A stretch of DNA of 64,000 nucleotides from Halomonas sp. (GCA_018401555.1 JAGYKP010000084.1:202847-266846), one strand, 5' to 3'. Shown: positions 22,029 to 35,886, counted from the first letter of the stretch. Notes: a model not told the origin generated them from the sequence alone. Program-made: numbers and translations.

Positions 22029-25000
22029 ATGCGCCTGACCTCGATCCGCCTGGTGGGCTTCAAGTCCTTCGTCGACCCGGTCACGGTGCCCTTCGACAGC
22101 AACATGACCGCCATCGTCGGGCCCAACGGCTGTGGCAAGTCCAACATCATCGATGCGGTGCGCTGGGTGATGGGGGAGTCGTCGGCCAAGACCCTGCGTG
22201 GCGAGTCCATGGCCGACGTCATCTTCAACGGCTCCACCGGGCGCAAGCCGGTGGGGCAGGCCGCCATCGAGCTGCGCTTCGACAATCGTGACGGCGCCAT
22301 GGGGGGCCTGTATGCCCAGTACGCCGAGATCGCGGTGAAGCGCCAGGTCACCCGCGAGGGGCAGTCCAGCTACTTCTTCAACGGCCAGAAGTGCCGTCGC
22401 CGCGATATCGCCGACCTCTTCCTGGGCACCGGGCTGGGCCCGCGTTCCTACGCCATCATCGGCCAGGGCATGATCTCGCGGTTGATCGAGGCGCGCCCCG
22501 ATGAGTTGCGCGCCACCCTTGAGGAGGCCGCGGGGATCTCCAAGTACAAGGAGCGGCGCCGCGAGACCGAGAACCGCATGCGCCGCACCCAGGAGAACCT
22601 GGAGCGCCTGGAGGATATCCGCGAGGAGCTCGACAAGCAGCTCGAGCGACTCAGGCGCCAGGCCGAGGCGGCGCGCCGCTATCAGCAACTCAAGAACGAG
22701 GAGCACCGCGTCAAGGGCGAGCTGGCCCTGCTGCGGGCCCGTGCGCTACGTGCCAGCCAGGGCGAGGAGGAGAGCCGCGTCGGCGAGCTCGAGACCGCCG
22801 TGGAGCGTGAGGTGCTAGGGCTGCGCCAGTGCGAGACCCGCCTCGAGGAGGCCCGTGCCGACCACGATCGCCTGGCCTCCGAGCTCGATGCCGAGCAGTC
22901 GCGCTTCTTCGAGACCACCACCGCCATCGCTCGCCTGGAGCAGGACCTGGAGCATGGCCGTTCCCGGGATGCCCAGCTGGCCCGCGACCTCGAGACGGCA
23001 CGCCGCGAGCTGGCCGACCTCGAGCGTCTCGGCGAGGACGACGGCGAGCGCCTGGTCAGCCTCGACGAGCGTCTGGCGACCCTGGTCCCCGAGCGCGAGG
23101 AGCTCGCCGAGCGCCTCGAGGAGCTGGAGGCCGCCCTGGAGGAGGCCGAGCCCGAGGCGGAAGAGGCCGATGCCGCCTGGGAGACGTTCAGCGAACACTG
23201 GCGCGAGACCAGTCGTGAGGCCGAGCGCAGCCAGGATCGCCTGCGTGAGCTGGAGTCGCGCCTCGAGCGGCTCGACGCCGACCTTGCGCGCCGTCGCCAG
23301 CAGCAGCAGGAGCTGCCCGACCTGCAGGCCTTGACCGCCCAGCGCGACGAGATCGCCGAGCAGCTCGCCGAGCTCGAGCTCGAGCGCGAGGCGCTCGAGG
23401 ATCGTCGCGATGCCCTGGCCCAGGCCCGGGAGGCCGCTCGCGAGACCTCGCGAACCGCCGAGGCCGGACGCGAGGTCGAACGCCAGGCGCGCAGCGAACT
23501 GGCCGGTGAGCTGGCGTCGCTGGAGGCGCTGATCGAGGCGGGGCTGGCCGATCATGACGAGGCACTGGACGCCCATCTTGCCGGGCATGGGCTCGGCGAG
23601 GCCCCGCGCCTCGGTGAATGCCTGGCGGTGACCCCCGGCTGGGAGGAGGTCGTCTCCTGGGTGCTGGCACCCTGGCTGCGCGCCCGGATGGCGCCACTCG
23701 ACGACTGCTTGGAGGCCCTGGCGGCCTCGCCGGGGAGCTGGGGCTGGTCACGGCGAGCGAGTCTGCGGCACCGCCCGACAGCCTCGCCGCCCGGGTGGCG
23801 GGAGCCGGTGGTGCCGGCCAGTGGCTGGCGATGGTGCGCTGCGCGGAGAGTCGCGATGACGCCTGGTCGCGTCGCCACGAGCTGGCGCCTGGCGAGAGCC
23901 TGATCACCGCCGATGGCCTGTGGCTTGGGGCATGGCTGGGCACGTCGGCGGGGCAGCGGCGACGGCCCCGATGCGCTGCTCGTCAGCCGGCGCCGCCAGG
24001 CCGAGGTGCGCGAGCGCCTCGACGCCGTCGAGGCGCGCCTGGCCGATCATGAGGCACGCCTGGCGCTTGCCCTGGAGGAGGCCGAACGTGCCGATACGGA
24101 CCTCGAGGCGTGTCACCAGGCGGAGCGCGACCTCGATCGCCGCCATCAGCAGCTCGCCGTGCAGGACAGCGGCCTGGCCAGTCGGCTCGAGCACCTGCAG
24201 GGCGCGCCGCCGAACTGAGCGAGGAGCTTGCCGGCCTCGGCGAGTCTCGCGAGGAGGCGCGCCTGGCCATCGATGAGGTGCGCGAGCAGTGGCAGGCCGC
24301 CATGGTGCGCCTGGAGGAGGGCGCCGAGCGCCGGGAACGCCTGGAGAGGCAGCGCCAGGCAGCCCGCGAACGGCTTGCCAGCCTGCGTGGCCAGCAGCGC
24401 CCGCTGGCCGACCAGCTGCAGCGCCTGGCCCTCGAGCAGGAGCGCCTGGCCGCTGAGCGGGCCGGTCTCGCCGAGCAGCAGGGGCGTGCGGGGGAGGCCC
24501 GGGAGCGTCTCCAGGGGCGCCTCGCGGAGCTGGAGGAGCAGCGTGAGCTGCTCCGCGAACCGGAGGAGGAGAGCCGCGAGCGCCTCGAGGCTGCTCGACC
24601 GGCGCGAGCGCGAGGCGCAGCCTCAATGCGGTGCGCGCCCGGGCCGCGGAACTGGTCGAGCGACTGCGCGAGGACGAGCAGGCCCGCCAGGGCCATGAGC
24701 GTGCGCTGGAGGGCATCCGCGAGCGTCTGCAGGAGTCGCGCATGCAGGTCCAGGCGCTGCGTCTGAAGGCCGAGGGCCAGGATGAACAGCTGCGGGAGCT
24801 GGGCCACGACGAGCAGGTCCTGGGCGAGTCGCTCGACCCCAATGCCACCGAGTCGGCCTGGCAGACTCGCCTCGAGGAGTTCGGCGAGCGCATCCGCCGC
24901 CTGGGTGCCATCAACCTGGCGGCCATCGAGGAGTACGACCAGCAGGCCGAGCGCCGCGACTATCTGGAGGCCCAGCACGCCGAGCTGAGCGAGGCGCTGG

Positions 25001-25524
25001 AGACACTCGACCGGGCGATTCGCCGCATCGACCAGGAAACCCGCAGTCGATTCCGGGACACCTTCGAGCGAGTCAATACGGGTCTGCAGGCACTTTTTCC
25101 GCGAGTCTTCGGTGGCGGAACCGCGTGGTTGACGCTGACCGGCGACGATTTGCTGGAGACCGGGGTTGCCATCATGGCGCGACCGCCGGGCAAGAAGAAC
25201 AGCACCATTCATCTGCTCTCGGGGGGCGAAAAGGCGCTGACAGCCCTGTCGCTGGTATTCGCCATCTTCCAGCTCAACCCGGCACCCTTCTGCATGCTCG
25301 ACGAGGTGGACGCCCCCCTGGATGATGCCAATGTGGGACGCTACGCCAGGCTGGTGAAGGAGATGTCCGAGAGCGTGCAGTTCATCTACATCACCCACAA
25401 CAAGATCGCCATGGAAGCGGGCGAGAGGTTGATGGGGGTGACGATGCAGGAGCCGGGAGTCTCTCGGCTCGTGGCGGTGGATGTCGAAGAGGCCGCGGCA
25501 CTCGCCGAGGCCTTGAACGCTTGA
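22029..25524 (+). CDS. smc: Chromosome segregation protein SMC (about four frameshifts)
   Basis: Condensin ATPase, about 1,165 residues when reconstructed. The N-terminal head has Walker [11 protein letters not shown] and is followed by a long Glu/Arg-rich coiled coil (residues ~170-500), the hinge region and a second coiled coil. The C-terminal head carries the signature [17 protein letters not shown] and Walker [15 protein letters not shown]. The frame changes near 23735, 23945, 24215 and 24605, all in the hinge and second coil. Both head domains are intact. SMC works with ScpA and ScpB (53.6-55.3 kb). It lies 19 bases after ccmI, and zipA follows. Confidence 0.92.
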
Positions 25525-25741
25525 ATGAAAGCCCGAAAAGGGGTAACAAGGAAGCATCACATGTTGCAATGCATGGAAGCAGGGGGATCATCGAAGGGCG
25601 ATTGCGAAGGGCAGGTTCGGCTTGGCGTGAAAAATCGCCGATGCTTGACAAATAAAAAAAGTGGCCCTTTTTTCGGCAATCGCGCTATGCTGGTGACGGA
25701 CAACCATCTGGCATGGCGCCCTAGCGAAAGGCTGACGACCC

Positions 25742-27320
25742 ATGGAACTTAGAGAGTGGCTGATCATCCTGGGGTTGGCGCTGGTGACCCTCATCGTGGT
25801 GGATGGAGTGCGTCGCCTGCAGCGCCAACGACGAATTCCCCGCCTCGATGAGGTAGCGGAAGACGCCCATGGCACCGACCCCGACGAAGAGGCCCGTAAG
25901 GCCGAAATCAACTGGGAACTGCCCAACGGAGGGGCGCGAGTCGTCAGGCCCGCCGACTACAGCCGTGTGCAACCCAAACCCAAGCTCGAGCGCCAGGAGC
26001 ACCCTGGCCCGTCGCGTGTGCTTTCCAGCTGGAAGGCTTCCGCCCCCAGCCAGGAGGCGCATGAGGCGGTAGCCGCCGATCGACAGCGCCGCGTGCTGCC
26101 GCTGGCGTCGCGCATCCCGCGTCATCGGTATCGGCCGAGAAGGCGAAAGAGGCGGCGTCACGCGACAGCGTGAGAAGCTCGGTCAGAGCGAGCCCGAGCC
26201 GCCACGTGGCTGCCGAAGAGCGCGACACCGAGGCTCGTGGCGCCCGGCAGCATGACGAGAGCCCTCTAGAAGAGCGTCGCGAGCCGACCCTTGCCGCCTT
26301 CGAGGAAACCTCCCGATGCCGACTTCGCACCGGGCGAGCCGATGGCTGACGCCGGCGCCGAGCCCCTCGCCGCCGATCCCCGGGATCACGAGGATGCCGA
26401 GGACGACGAGCGCTACCGCCTGGTCGATTTCGATGGTGTCGGCGACTCCCTGAAGAGTGGCTCGAAGCGCATGGGTGCCTCGGTACAGCGCTTCGGGGCT
26501 TCGCTGCAGAAGAGCCTGGCCGAACGTCGCGAGCAGAAGCGCCAGGACAGGATCCGTCGCGAGGAAGAGAAGGCTCGCAAGGCGGCCGAGGAGTCCGAGC
26601 GCAAGCGCCAGGCCCAGGCCGAAGCCGAGTCTGCCCGGATCGCCCGTGAGGCCGAGCGTCGGCGCCTGGAGTCCGAAGCCGCCGCCGAGGATGGCGACGA
26701 TCCGCTCTTCGCGCCGCGTCGGCAGGCCGATGAGGCGAACGATGCCATGGCGGTCGCCGAGGAGGAGGCCGTCGAGGCCTCCCGTCACAGCGACAAGGTG
26801 CGGATCCATCCGGTGCTGGAGAAGGCGCTGCGTCACGACGTGAGTGCGGAGCATGCCCGACTGACCCTCAGCCAGGCCGAGGAGATCATCGTCATCTCGG
26901 TGATGGCCCGGGATGAAGAGGGCTTCTCCGGTACTGCGCTGCTCGACCTGATGCTGGCCTGTGGCCTGCGTTATGACCGCGAGATGGGGGTCTTCCACCG
27001 CTTCGAGACCGAGGATCCCCGAGAGCCGTCTGCAGTTCTCCATGGTCAATGGCGTCAAGCCCGGGACCTTCCCCATCGAGGCGATCGATGACTTCCGTAC
27101 GCCGGGGATCACGCTGCTGATGCCGCTGCCGGGTGCCGAGGACTGCGGCGCCGCCTTCGAGGCCATGGTGGAGACCGCGATGGTCATCGTGCGTCACATG
27201 GGCGGCGAGCTGAAGGACGAGAACCAGAGCGTGATGACCGCCCAGACGGTGGAGTTCGCCCGCCAGCGCGTGCAGGAGTTCGTGCGCCGCAACCGCCTGC
27301 ACCGCTATCAGGTAAACTAG
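25742..27320 (+). CDS. zipA: Cell division protein ZipA (frameshifted)
   Basis: Membrane-anchored FtsZ-tethering protein. It has an N-terminal helix (LREWLIILGLALVTLIVVDGVRR), a very long charged linker with a KR/E-rich stretch (26530-26690), and the C-terminal FtsZ-binding domain (EEIIVISVMARDEEGFSG to QRVQEFVRRNRLHRYQ). Frame changes near 26095 and 26315 compensate each other within the linker, and a third near 27030 lies in the FtsZ-binding domain. About 525 residues in total; linker length varies widely in the family. Gene order smc-zipA-ligA is conserved in pseudomonads and Halomonas. Confidence 0.88.
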
Positions 27321-27436
27321 CCGTAAGCCATAGCCGTGTAGCTGGAAGACACCCCCCGTGAGGTAGCCCCACGGGGGGTGTTGCTTTGGTAAGCTAGTCG
27401 ATCATCTTGCCTCGCGCCCCGAGGCCCACGCGATAG

Positions 27437-29806
<2,370 letters not shown>

Positions 29807-29851
29807 GGCGCAGCCCCCTCTACGGGCTGTCCCCGACGCCTCTCGCTGACT

Positions 29852-31865
29852 CTACCTTCCTCGGATCAGGTCGCGGATCAGGCGCCGCCCCGGGTGCAGG
29901 TGGTCCACCAGCGGCTGCTCCAGGGGCAGCGGCTCGTCGCAGATCCGCGAGGCGAGCGGCTCGGCGCACAGCGGGGCGCTGGCCATGCCGCGGGAGCCAT
30001 GGGCGGCGCTGACCCAGAGGCCCGCATGGTGGCCGCCGGGTGTCTCGGGGATGCGCGTCGCGTCCTTGGCCAGTACCGCGTACTCCTCCCGCCAGGCGTC
30101 GGCGTCGGGCACCGGGCCGCAGTAGGGCGTCTTGTCGGGGCTGGCCGCCCGGACGCCGACCAGCGCGGTGAGCTTCTCGGGGGCCAGGTCGGCGCCGGCG
30201 TCGCGCAGGGCGGCGACGAAGTGCGGCAGGCCGCGCTCCAGCTCCTCCAGATTGGCGCGGTGGTCGACCTCGCGTTCGCCGGTATCGGTATCGCCAGGTC
30301 CGAAGGTGGCCCCGAAGTTGAGCACGCCGTCCGCCGCCGGAGGCATAGCCGCCGGCGCAGACCACCCGTCCCAGCCGAGGCGCCCCCGCGGGCAGCTCGA
30401 GCTGGCTGAGCTGGCCGCGAACCGGCTGCAGCGGCAGCGAGGCGGTCTGGGCGAAGGTGGCCGTCTCGACGGCGCCGGCGATGACCACCTGATCGGCCGC
30501 GAGCGGCTCGCCCGTTGCCATCTCCAGCATCCAGCCACTCTCCTGCTGGCGGAGAGCCGCCACCTCGCCGCGCCGGAAGGTGACGCCAGGCGTTGCTGCC
30601 AGGCGCACGCAGAGCTCCATGGGTCTGACCCAGGCGGCGTCGGGATAGTCCAGCGCCGGGGCATCGATCCTGACGCCGGCGGCGGCGCTGGCCGCCTCGG
30701 CATCCAGTCCCCGCACCACGCTCTCCGGCAGGGGGTGGTTGGCCAGGAAGCGTGCCTGACGCGCCTGCTCCTTCTCGTTCCGGGCCAGCTGCAGCACCCC
30801 GCTGGCCCGCCACAGCTCCTGCCGCGGGTCGAGCCATGCCAGCCAGCGGCGGCTGTGCAGGAAGCCGGCCAGGTAGGTACGGCTCTGCCGGTTGGTGTCG
30901 GCGGCGAGCTTGACGTAGAGGGCGCCCTGCAGGTGGGTGTTGCCGAGATCGGCGCGCGCGAAGCGGTCGATCAGGGTGACGGCGATGCCGCGCCGGGCCA
31001 GGGCGGCGGCGGCGCTGGCGCCGGCGATCCCTGCACCGATGACTGCCACATGGCGTGGCGGTCGGGCAGTCGGCGGCGTGAACCAGGGCGTCTGTCGCCG
31101 GCGCTCATCCACGGGAGGCGTGGCGATCTCGCCGCACAGCATCTCGCGCTTGCGCCCGAATCCCGGGGCCTTGCGCCAGGCGAAGCCGGCAGCGGCCAGG
31201 CCGCGCTTGACCACCCCGGCGCAGCTGAAGGTGGCGAAGGTGGCGCCCGGTCGTGAGCGGGCCGCCATGGCCTCGAAGAGTTCGGGCCGCCACATCTCGG
31301 GGTTCTTCGCGGGCGCGAAGCCGTCCAGGAACCAGGCGTCGACCCGGCCGGCGAGCAGCGCCAGGCGCTCGGCGGCGTCGCCCAGGTGCAGGTCCAGGGT
31401 GACCCGCTCGTCGAGCCATAGCCGATGCACGCCGGCCACCGGCTCGGGCCACTGCGCGACAAGCACCTCGCTGCGTTCAGCCAGGTCCGGCCAGGCGGCC
31501 AGCGCCCTCGCCAGATCCTCTCGGTCGAGCGGAAACTTCTCGGTGGAGACGAGGTGCAGCCGTGCCCCGGCCGGGGCATGGGCGTCGAAGCAGGCCCAGG
31601 CGCAGAGCATGTTGAGTCCGGTACCGAAGCCGGTCTCGCCGACCACGAAGGGGCGCGGCTCCCGCCACTCCCTGAAGCGCTCCGCCAGGCGATTGCCGGC
31701 GACGAAGACGTGCTCGGTCTCGGCGCGACCGTCATGCCGGGAGAAGTAGACGTCATCGAAGGCAGGGGAGTGGGGGGCGGCCTCGCCGCTGGCATCGCTG
31801 CGCCAGTCGAGGCGGGGGGTCTCCAGGGCGGCGAGGGGCGGCAGGCCATCGGGGGCGGCGGTCAA
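29852..31865 (-). CDS. mnmC: Bifunctional tRNA 5-methylaminomethyl-2-thiouridine biosynthesis protein MnmC (frameshifted)
   Basis: Last two steps of mnm5s2U34 formation in tRNA. The N-terminal SAM-dependent methyltransferase domain includes ETGFGTGLNMLCAW and DAWFLDGFAPAKNPEMW. The C-terminal FAD-dependent oxidase begins HVAVIGAGIAGASAAAALARRG. A frame change near 30340 falls in the oxidase; the end (AAHGSRGMASAPLCAEPLA) reads in the shifted frame to 29852. About 670 residues in total, normal for the family. Confidence 0.9.
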
Positions 31866-31958
31866 GGGGAGCTCCGGAAGCGTTCAAAATTTGATCGGTC
31901 GCGCCGCGGGGCCGGAGCCAGGGGGCTGGCGAAAGGCATCCGCGGCGTTTCAACAGTG

Positions 31959-31995
31959 TTATCCACAGCGTCTGTGCAAAACCGGCTGTTGATAA
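31959..31995. promoter_or_regulatory. Pair of DnaA-box-like sites upstream of mnmC
   Basis: Consensus TTATCCACA at 31959-31967 on plus, and TTATCAACA (one mismatch) at 31995-31987 on minus. They lie in the 154-base gap before mnmC. They could bind DnaA, though two sites can occur by chance. Confidence 0.4.
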
Positions 31996-32019
31996 GCGGC
32001 CCTTTTCAGGCAGGCGCTC

Positions 32020-32319
32020 TCAGGGAAGCACCTTCTTGAAGGGCTTCACCGTGACCCTGGCGTAGACGCCGGCGATCATGTAGGGGTCGGCGTCGGCCCA
32101 GGCCTGGGCCGCCTTGAGGCTGTCGAATTCGGCGACCACCAGGCTGCCGGAGAAGCCGGCCTCGCCCGGGTCCTCGCTGTCGATCGCCGGGTGGGGGCCG
32201 GCCATTACCAGGCGGCCGTCGTCGCGCAGCGCCTCGAGGCGTGCCAGATGGTCCGGGCGGGCGGCCAGTCGGCGCTCCAGGCTGTTGTTCACATCCTCGC
32301 TGATGATCGCGTAGAGCAT
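32020..32319 (-). CDS. YciI-like protein
   Basis: 99 residues of the YciI/YCII family (ferredoxin-like fold). The typical start [25 protein letters not shown] is seen, with a conserved His-Pro pair ([12 protein letters not shown]) and an Asp in [19 protein letters not shown]. Small dimeric protein of unknown biochemical function. The start at 32319 has a GGAAG upstream. A longer in-frame extension (to 32715) is antisense to rnm and is not supported. Its neighbours rnm and yciO are also yci-family genes. Confidence 0.82.
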   Translation of the reverse strand: MLYAIISEDVNNSLERRLAARPDHLARLEALRDDGRLVMAGPHPAIDSEDPGEAGFSGSLVVAEFDSLKAAQAWADADPYMIAGVYARVTVKPFKKVLP

Positions 32320-32445
32320 GGGGTGGCTTCCTTCTGTGGGGCGGCATTGCCGAGGGGCGGGCGCCATGGGCCGGCATTGGATTGACCGGCATTGGCCAGG
32401 CGCGCACCATGGTAGGCCATTCTGACAAAGTCGCCGGTCGGCGTC

Positions 32446-33348
32446 ATGCCAATGCCTCCACTTCCCGTTCGCTTCGAGGGCGACCCCGAGCCCCTCCGCA
32501 TCGATCTGCACATGCATTCCACCGCCTCGGATGGCGCCCTGCCGCCCGCCGAGGTGGTGGCGTTGTGTGCCGCGCGGGGCCTGACCCATATGGCGCTGAC
32601 CGACCATGACACCCTGGAGGGTGTGGCGGAGGCGGCGGCGGCCGCCAGGCGCGAGGGCCTGGTCCTGATTCCCGGCACCGAGCTCTCCACCCAGTGGCGC
32701 GGCATCGGCATCCATGTGGTGGGGGCTGTTGCCCGACGGCGCCCAGGGCTCGCTGGTCGAGGGGCTGGCGGCCCAGGCCGTGGCGCGCGAAGCGCGCCGG
32801 GACCATCGCCGCGCGCATGGAGAAGGTCGGGCTCGCTGATGCCCTGGCCAGGGCCCGGGAGCAGGCCGGCAGCGAGCGTCCCCTGGGTCGCCCCGACTCG
32901 CCCGGGCGCTGGTCGCGGCGGGGCTGGTCCCCGATGTGGCGACCGCCTTCGAGGCACCTGGGCAACGGCAAGCCAGGCGACGTCAAGGCGCTGTGGCCGG
33001 GTCTCGCCGAGGCGGTGGGCTGGATTGTCGATGCCGGCGGCGTGGCCGTGCTGGCCCATCCGCTGCGCTACTCCCTGACGCGGCGCAAGCGCGGCCTGCT
33101 GCTCGATGACTTCGCCGCCGCCGGCGGCAGGGCGGCCAGAGCTGGTCGGCGGCTTCCAGAACCCCGACGTGACCCGCGACCTGGCGCGCCAGCTGCAGGA
33201 GCGCGGCCTCTATGCCTCCCAGGGCAGCGACTTCCACTTTCCCGGCGGCCACCTGGCGCCGGGCAGCATGAGCCCGGTGCCGCGCACCGCTACCCTACCG
33301 GTATGGACCCATCCGCGGCTGGCGCCGCGACTCAATTCAGGAGCGTGA
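32446..33348 (+). CDS. rnm: PHP-domain 5'-3' exonuclease RNase AM / YciV (several frameshifts)
   Basis: PHP phosphoesterase that matures 5' ends of rRNA in E. coli. Metal-site motifs are visible: [11 protein letters not shown] and LTDHDTLEG at the N-terminus, [25 protein letters not shown] in the middle and [10 protein letters not shown] near the end. The frame changes near 32725, 32895, 32960 and 33130. Reconstructed length is about 300 residues, normal for YciV. yciO starts 4 bases downstream, the order also found in E. coli. Confidence 0.85.
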
Positions 33349-33352
33349 CCAC

Positions 33353-33977
33353 ATGAGCCAGTTCTTCCAGATCCACCCCGAGAACCCCCAGAAGCGCCTG
33401 ATCGACCAGGCGATCGAGATCATCCGCGCGGGCGGCGTGGTGGCCTATCCCACCGACTCCGGCTACGCCCTGGGTTGCCACCTGGGCGAGAAGAAGGCCA
33501 TCGACAAGATCAAGTGGCTGCGCTCCCTGGACGACAAGCACAACTTCACCCTGGTGTGCTCCGACCTCTCCGAGATCGGCACCTACGCCAAGGTGGACAA
33601 CGCCGTGTTCCGCCTGCTCAAGGCCCATACCCCCGGCGCCTACACCTTTATCCTCAACGCCACCACCGAGGTGCCGCGCCTGCTGCTGCACCCCAAGCGG
33701 CGCTCCATCGGCGTGCGCGTTCCTGACCACGCCATCACCCACGCCCTGCTCGAGGCCCTCGGCGAGCCGCTGATGAGCGTGACCCTGATCCCGGTGGGCG
33801 AAGAGTTGCCGATGACCGATGCCGAGGAGATCCGCGAGCGCTTCGGCGCCCACCTCGACCTGATCATCGATGGCGGCGCCTGCCACCTGGAGCCCACCAG
33901 CGTTGTGGACCTGCGTGACCTGCCGCCGGTGATCCTGCGCGAGGGGCGCGGCGACGTCGACACCCTTCCGCGAGTAG
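33353..33977 (+). CDS. yciO: YciO family protein (Sua5/YrdC-like), frameshift near the end
   Basis: YrdC-fold protein of about 207 residues. The motifs RAGGVVAYPTDSGYALGC and KWLRSLDDKHNFTLVC and the end of the fold (EPTSVVDLRD, VILREGRGDV) are clear. In the annotated frame no stop occurs until 34243, deep into the antisense of the channel gene. A one-base shift near 33955 gives the natural ending PFRE and a TAG at 33977. YciO differs from TsaC in lacking proven threonylcarbamoyl-AMP activity; role uncertain. Confidence 0.88.
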
Positions 33978-33989
33978 GCCCGCGCGGCC

Positions 33990-34922
33990 TCAGCCCTCCT
34001 GCGGCGGCGAGGAGGCGTCGTTGCCCTTGCCGCCGTGCTCCTCCCACCAGGCCTCCTGCTCCTCCTCGGAGAGCTGCGGGTCGGGGGTGTCCTCATCCAG
34101 CCAGGTGCCGCACAGCAGGCAGTACTTGGCACGCTGCTCGTGGCGGTCGTGGCCGCAGCCGGGGCAGGCCTCGTCGGAGTAGCGGTCGGCGCGGATCGAG
34201 CGGATCACCTCCGCCGAGAAGACCCCGGTGGGCACGGCGATGATCGAGTAGCCGATCAGCATCACCATCACCGAGATCGCCTGGCCCAGCGGCGTCACCG
34301 GCACGATGTCGCCGTAGCCCACCGTGGTCAGGGTGACGATGGCCCAGTAGATCGCCGTGGGGATGCTGGTGAAGCCGGCCTCGGCGGGTTCGATCAGGTA
34401 GATGATCGAGGCGAAGATCGAGACCAGCATGAACACGGTGAACAGGAACAGGAAGATCTGGTGACTGCTGCGCTTCAGTGCCCCCACCAGCAGGCGCCCC
34501 TCGCCGACGAACTCCATCAGGCGCAGCACGCGGAAGATGCGCAGCGTGCGCAGCAGGCGCACCATCACCAGGGTCTGGGCCCCGGGGATGATCAGCGTCA
34601 GCCAGGTGGGCAGGATGGCGATCAGGTCGACCATGCCGTAGAAGCTCTTGAGGTACTGCAGCGGCCGCTCCAGGCAGTAGAGGCGTGCCGCCAGCTCCAG
34701 GGTAAAGGCGATGGTGAAGGCCCACTCCAGCCAGAAGAACAGGGTGCCGTAGTCGGTTCGCAGGCTCTCGATGCTCTCCAGCATCACCACCAGCACGCTG
34801 GCGAGTATCGCCACGATCAGGGCGATATCGAAGCCCTTGGCCGAGCGGGTGTCGGACTCGAAGATGATCTGGAAGACCCGGGTGCGCAGGCCTTCGCCGG
34901 CGGGTTTGGGCAGGTGGTTCAC
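33990..34922 (-). CDS. Voltage-gated potassium channel with C-terminal zinc ribbon
   Basis: 310 residues of the Kv-type ion transport family. S1 is at ~31-49 and S2 ~61-82. S4 carries spaced arginines (VRLLRTLRIFRVLRL, ~121-135), followed by S5 (~157-178), the pore helix and selectivity filter TTVGYGD (199-205), and S6 (~214-236). After S6 a short cytoplasmic tail contains CPGC (253-256) and CLLC (268-271), a four-cysteine zinc-ribbon pattern, then an acidic end. It is convergent with yciO, with only 12 bases between the stops. Substrate K+ is inferred from the filter; the ribbon may gate or anchor the channel. Confidence 0.88.
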   Translation of the reverse strand: MNHLPKPAGEGLRTRVFQIIFESDTRSAKGFDIALIVAILASVLVVMLESIESLRTDYGTLFFWLEWAFTIAFTLELAARLYCLERPLQYLKSFYGMVDLIAILPTWLTLIIPGAQTLVMVRLLRTLRIFRVLRLMEFVGEGRLLVGALKRSSHQIFLFLFTVFMLVSIFASIIYLIEPAEAGFTSIPTAIYWAIVTLTTVGYGDIVPVTPLGQAISVMVMLIGYSIIAVPTGVFSAEVIRSIRADRYSDEACPGCGHDRHEQRAKYCLLCGTWLDEDTPDPQLSEEEQEAWWEEHGGKGNDASSPPQEG

Positions 34923-34945
34923 GGGCGGCGTCCTTGTAGGTGTGG

Positions 34946-35815
34946 TCAGGCCAGGGCCTCACGGCCCGACAGGTGATGCGACAGCTGCAGCAGGCATCGC
35001 CCGAGGGGAGGCGTCAGCCAGGCGTCGTCGGCCAGGGCGTCGGCGAGTGTACCTGCCGCGTCGCGCGTGACAGTGTCGCCCTGCGCGGCGAGTCGCCGGA
35101 AGGCCTCGCGGGCCGCTGCATGGCACTCGGCGCGACCGCTGTCGGCGTGGGCGTCAAGCGCCACCACGGCGCGGTGCAACCAGGCCTGCGGCGAGCCTCC
35201 CTCGGGCAGGCGCCACTCGCCCGAGAGCAGGGCGCCGCCGCGAGCGGCCTTGCTGGTGTCCGAGGGACGCAGCGCCACGCGCGCGGCCAGCGCCTCGGCG
35301 AGCGACCACAGAGTGGCTGTCTCGCCGGCCTTGAGCTCGAGTTCCAGCTCACGGATCGCCACGCGGCCATCCCCTGCGGTGATTTCGCCCTCGTCCAGTG
35401 CGCCAGCTCGATCCTTGCCCCGCGGTGCTCCAGCTGCCAGGTCTCGCGACGAAAATCCGTGGTAAATCGCGCCTCCAGGCGTTCCAGCACGTCCCGGCCC
35501 AGTGCGGCCGGAGGCAGCTCCGTCAGGGCCGGCCAGGTCCAGCCCCGGCCCCGGGACCTGCCACTCCCACTCGCCGCGCTGCGACAGGCCGCCCCCACCC
35601 TCGCCGCGGGTCTTCACCGTCTGCAGCAGGCGGCCATCGAGTCGGCGCAGGCGCAGCGCCATGCGCGCCATCTCCAGCTCACCCGCAGGGGTGTCGAAGT
35701 AGGTGTTGCCGAGGAAGGTGACGCCCGGTGCGATATCCGCGAGCAAGGGGTGATGGCGCAGGGCGTCGGGACCTTCGGGACCCAGGGCGAGCTTCAGTTC
35801 GATCTCTTGACTCAT
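34946..35815 (-). CDS. CYTH-domain protein, probable inorganic triphosphatase (two compensating frameshifts)
   Basis: Triphosphate tunnel metalloenzyme family. The N-terminal ExExK motif (EIELKLAL) and TYFDTPAGEL and LRLRRLDGRLLQTVKTRG lines are diagnostic. Between about 35530 and 35405 the correct sequence (DVLERLEARFTTDFRRETWQLEH) is in a different frame, so two opposite indels flank it; the annotated frame is right before and after. 289 residues overall. E. coli YgiF is a related but longer tripolyphosphatase with a CHAD domain; here no clear CHAD domain is seen. Divergent from DUF47-pit. Confidence 0.8.
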   Translation of the reverse strand: MSQEIELKLALGPEGPDALRHHPLLADIAPGVTFLGNTYFDTPAGELEMARMALRLRRLDGRLLQTVKTRGEGGGGLSQRGEWEWQVPGPGLDLAGPDGAASGRTGPGRAGTPGGAIYHGFSSRDLAAGAPRGKDRAGALDEGEITAGDGRVAIRELELELKAGETATLWSLAEALAARVALRPSDTSKAARGGALLSGEWRLPEGGSPQAWLHRAVVALDAHADSGRAECHAAAREAFRRLAAQGDTVTRDAAGTLADALADDAWLTPPLGRCLLQLSHHLSGREALA

Positions 35816-35880
35816 GTGGCGGCGGCCTCGATCAGATGACGTTTGAGTGAATATTTCATGACGATAGCAGCAGGGGTCAC

Positions 35881-35886
35881 TATACT
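35881..35886 (+). promoter_or_regulatory. Candidate -10 element for the DUF47-pit operon
   Basis: TATACT in the 104-base gap between the divergent CYTH gene and DUF47. The -35 is weak (TGACGA at 35859, 16-base spacer). Confidence 0.35.

Noticed and set aside
25645..25650. TTGACA before zipA as promoter -35
   Set aside because: The nearest good -10 (TATGCT at 25686) is 35 bases away; no hexamer at the right distance.
33978..34243. C-terminal extension of YciO
   Set aside because: Arg/Pro-rich antisense of the channel gene; a one-base shift gives a natural stop at 33977.
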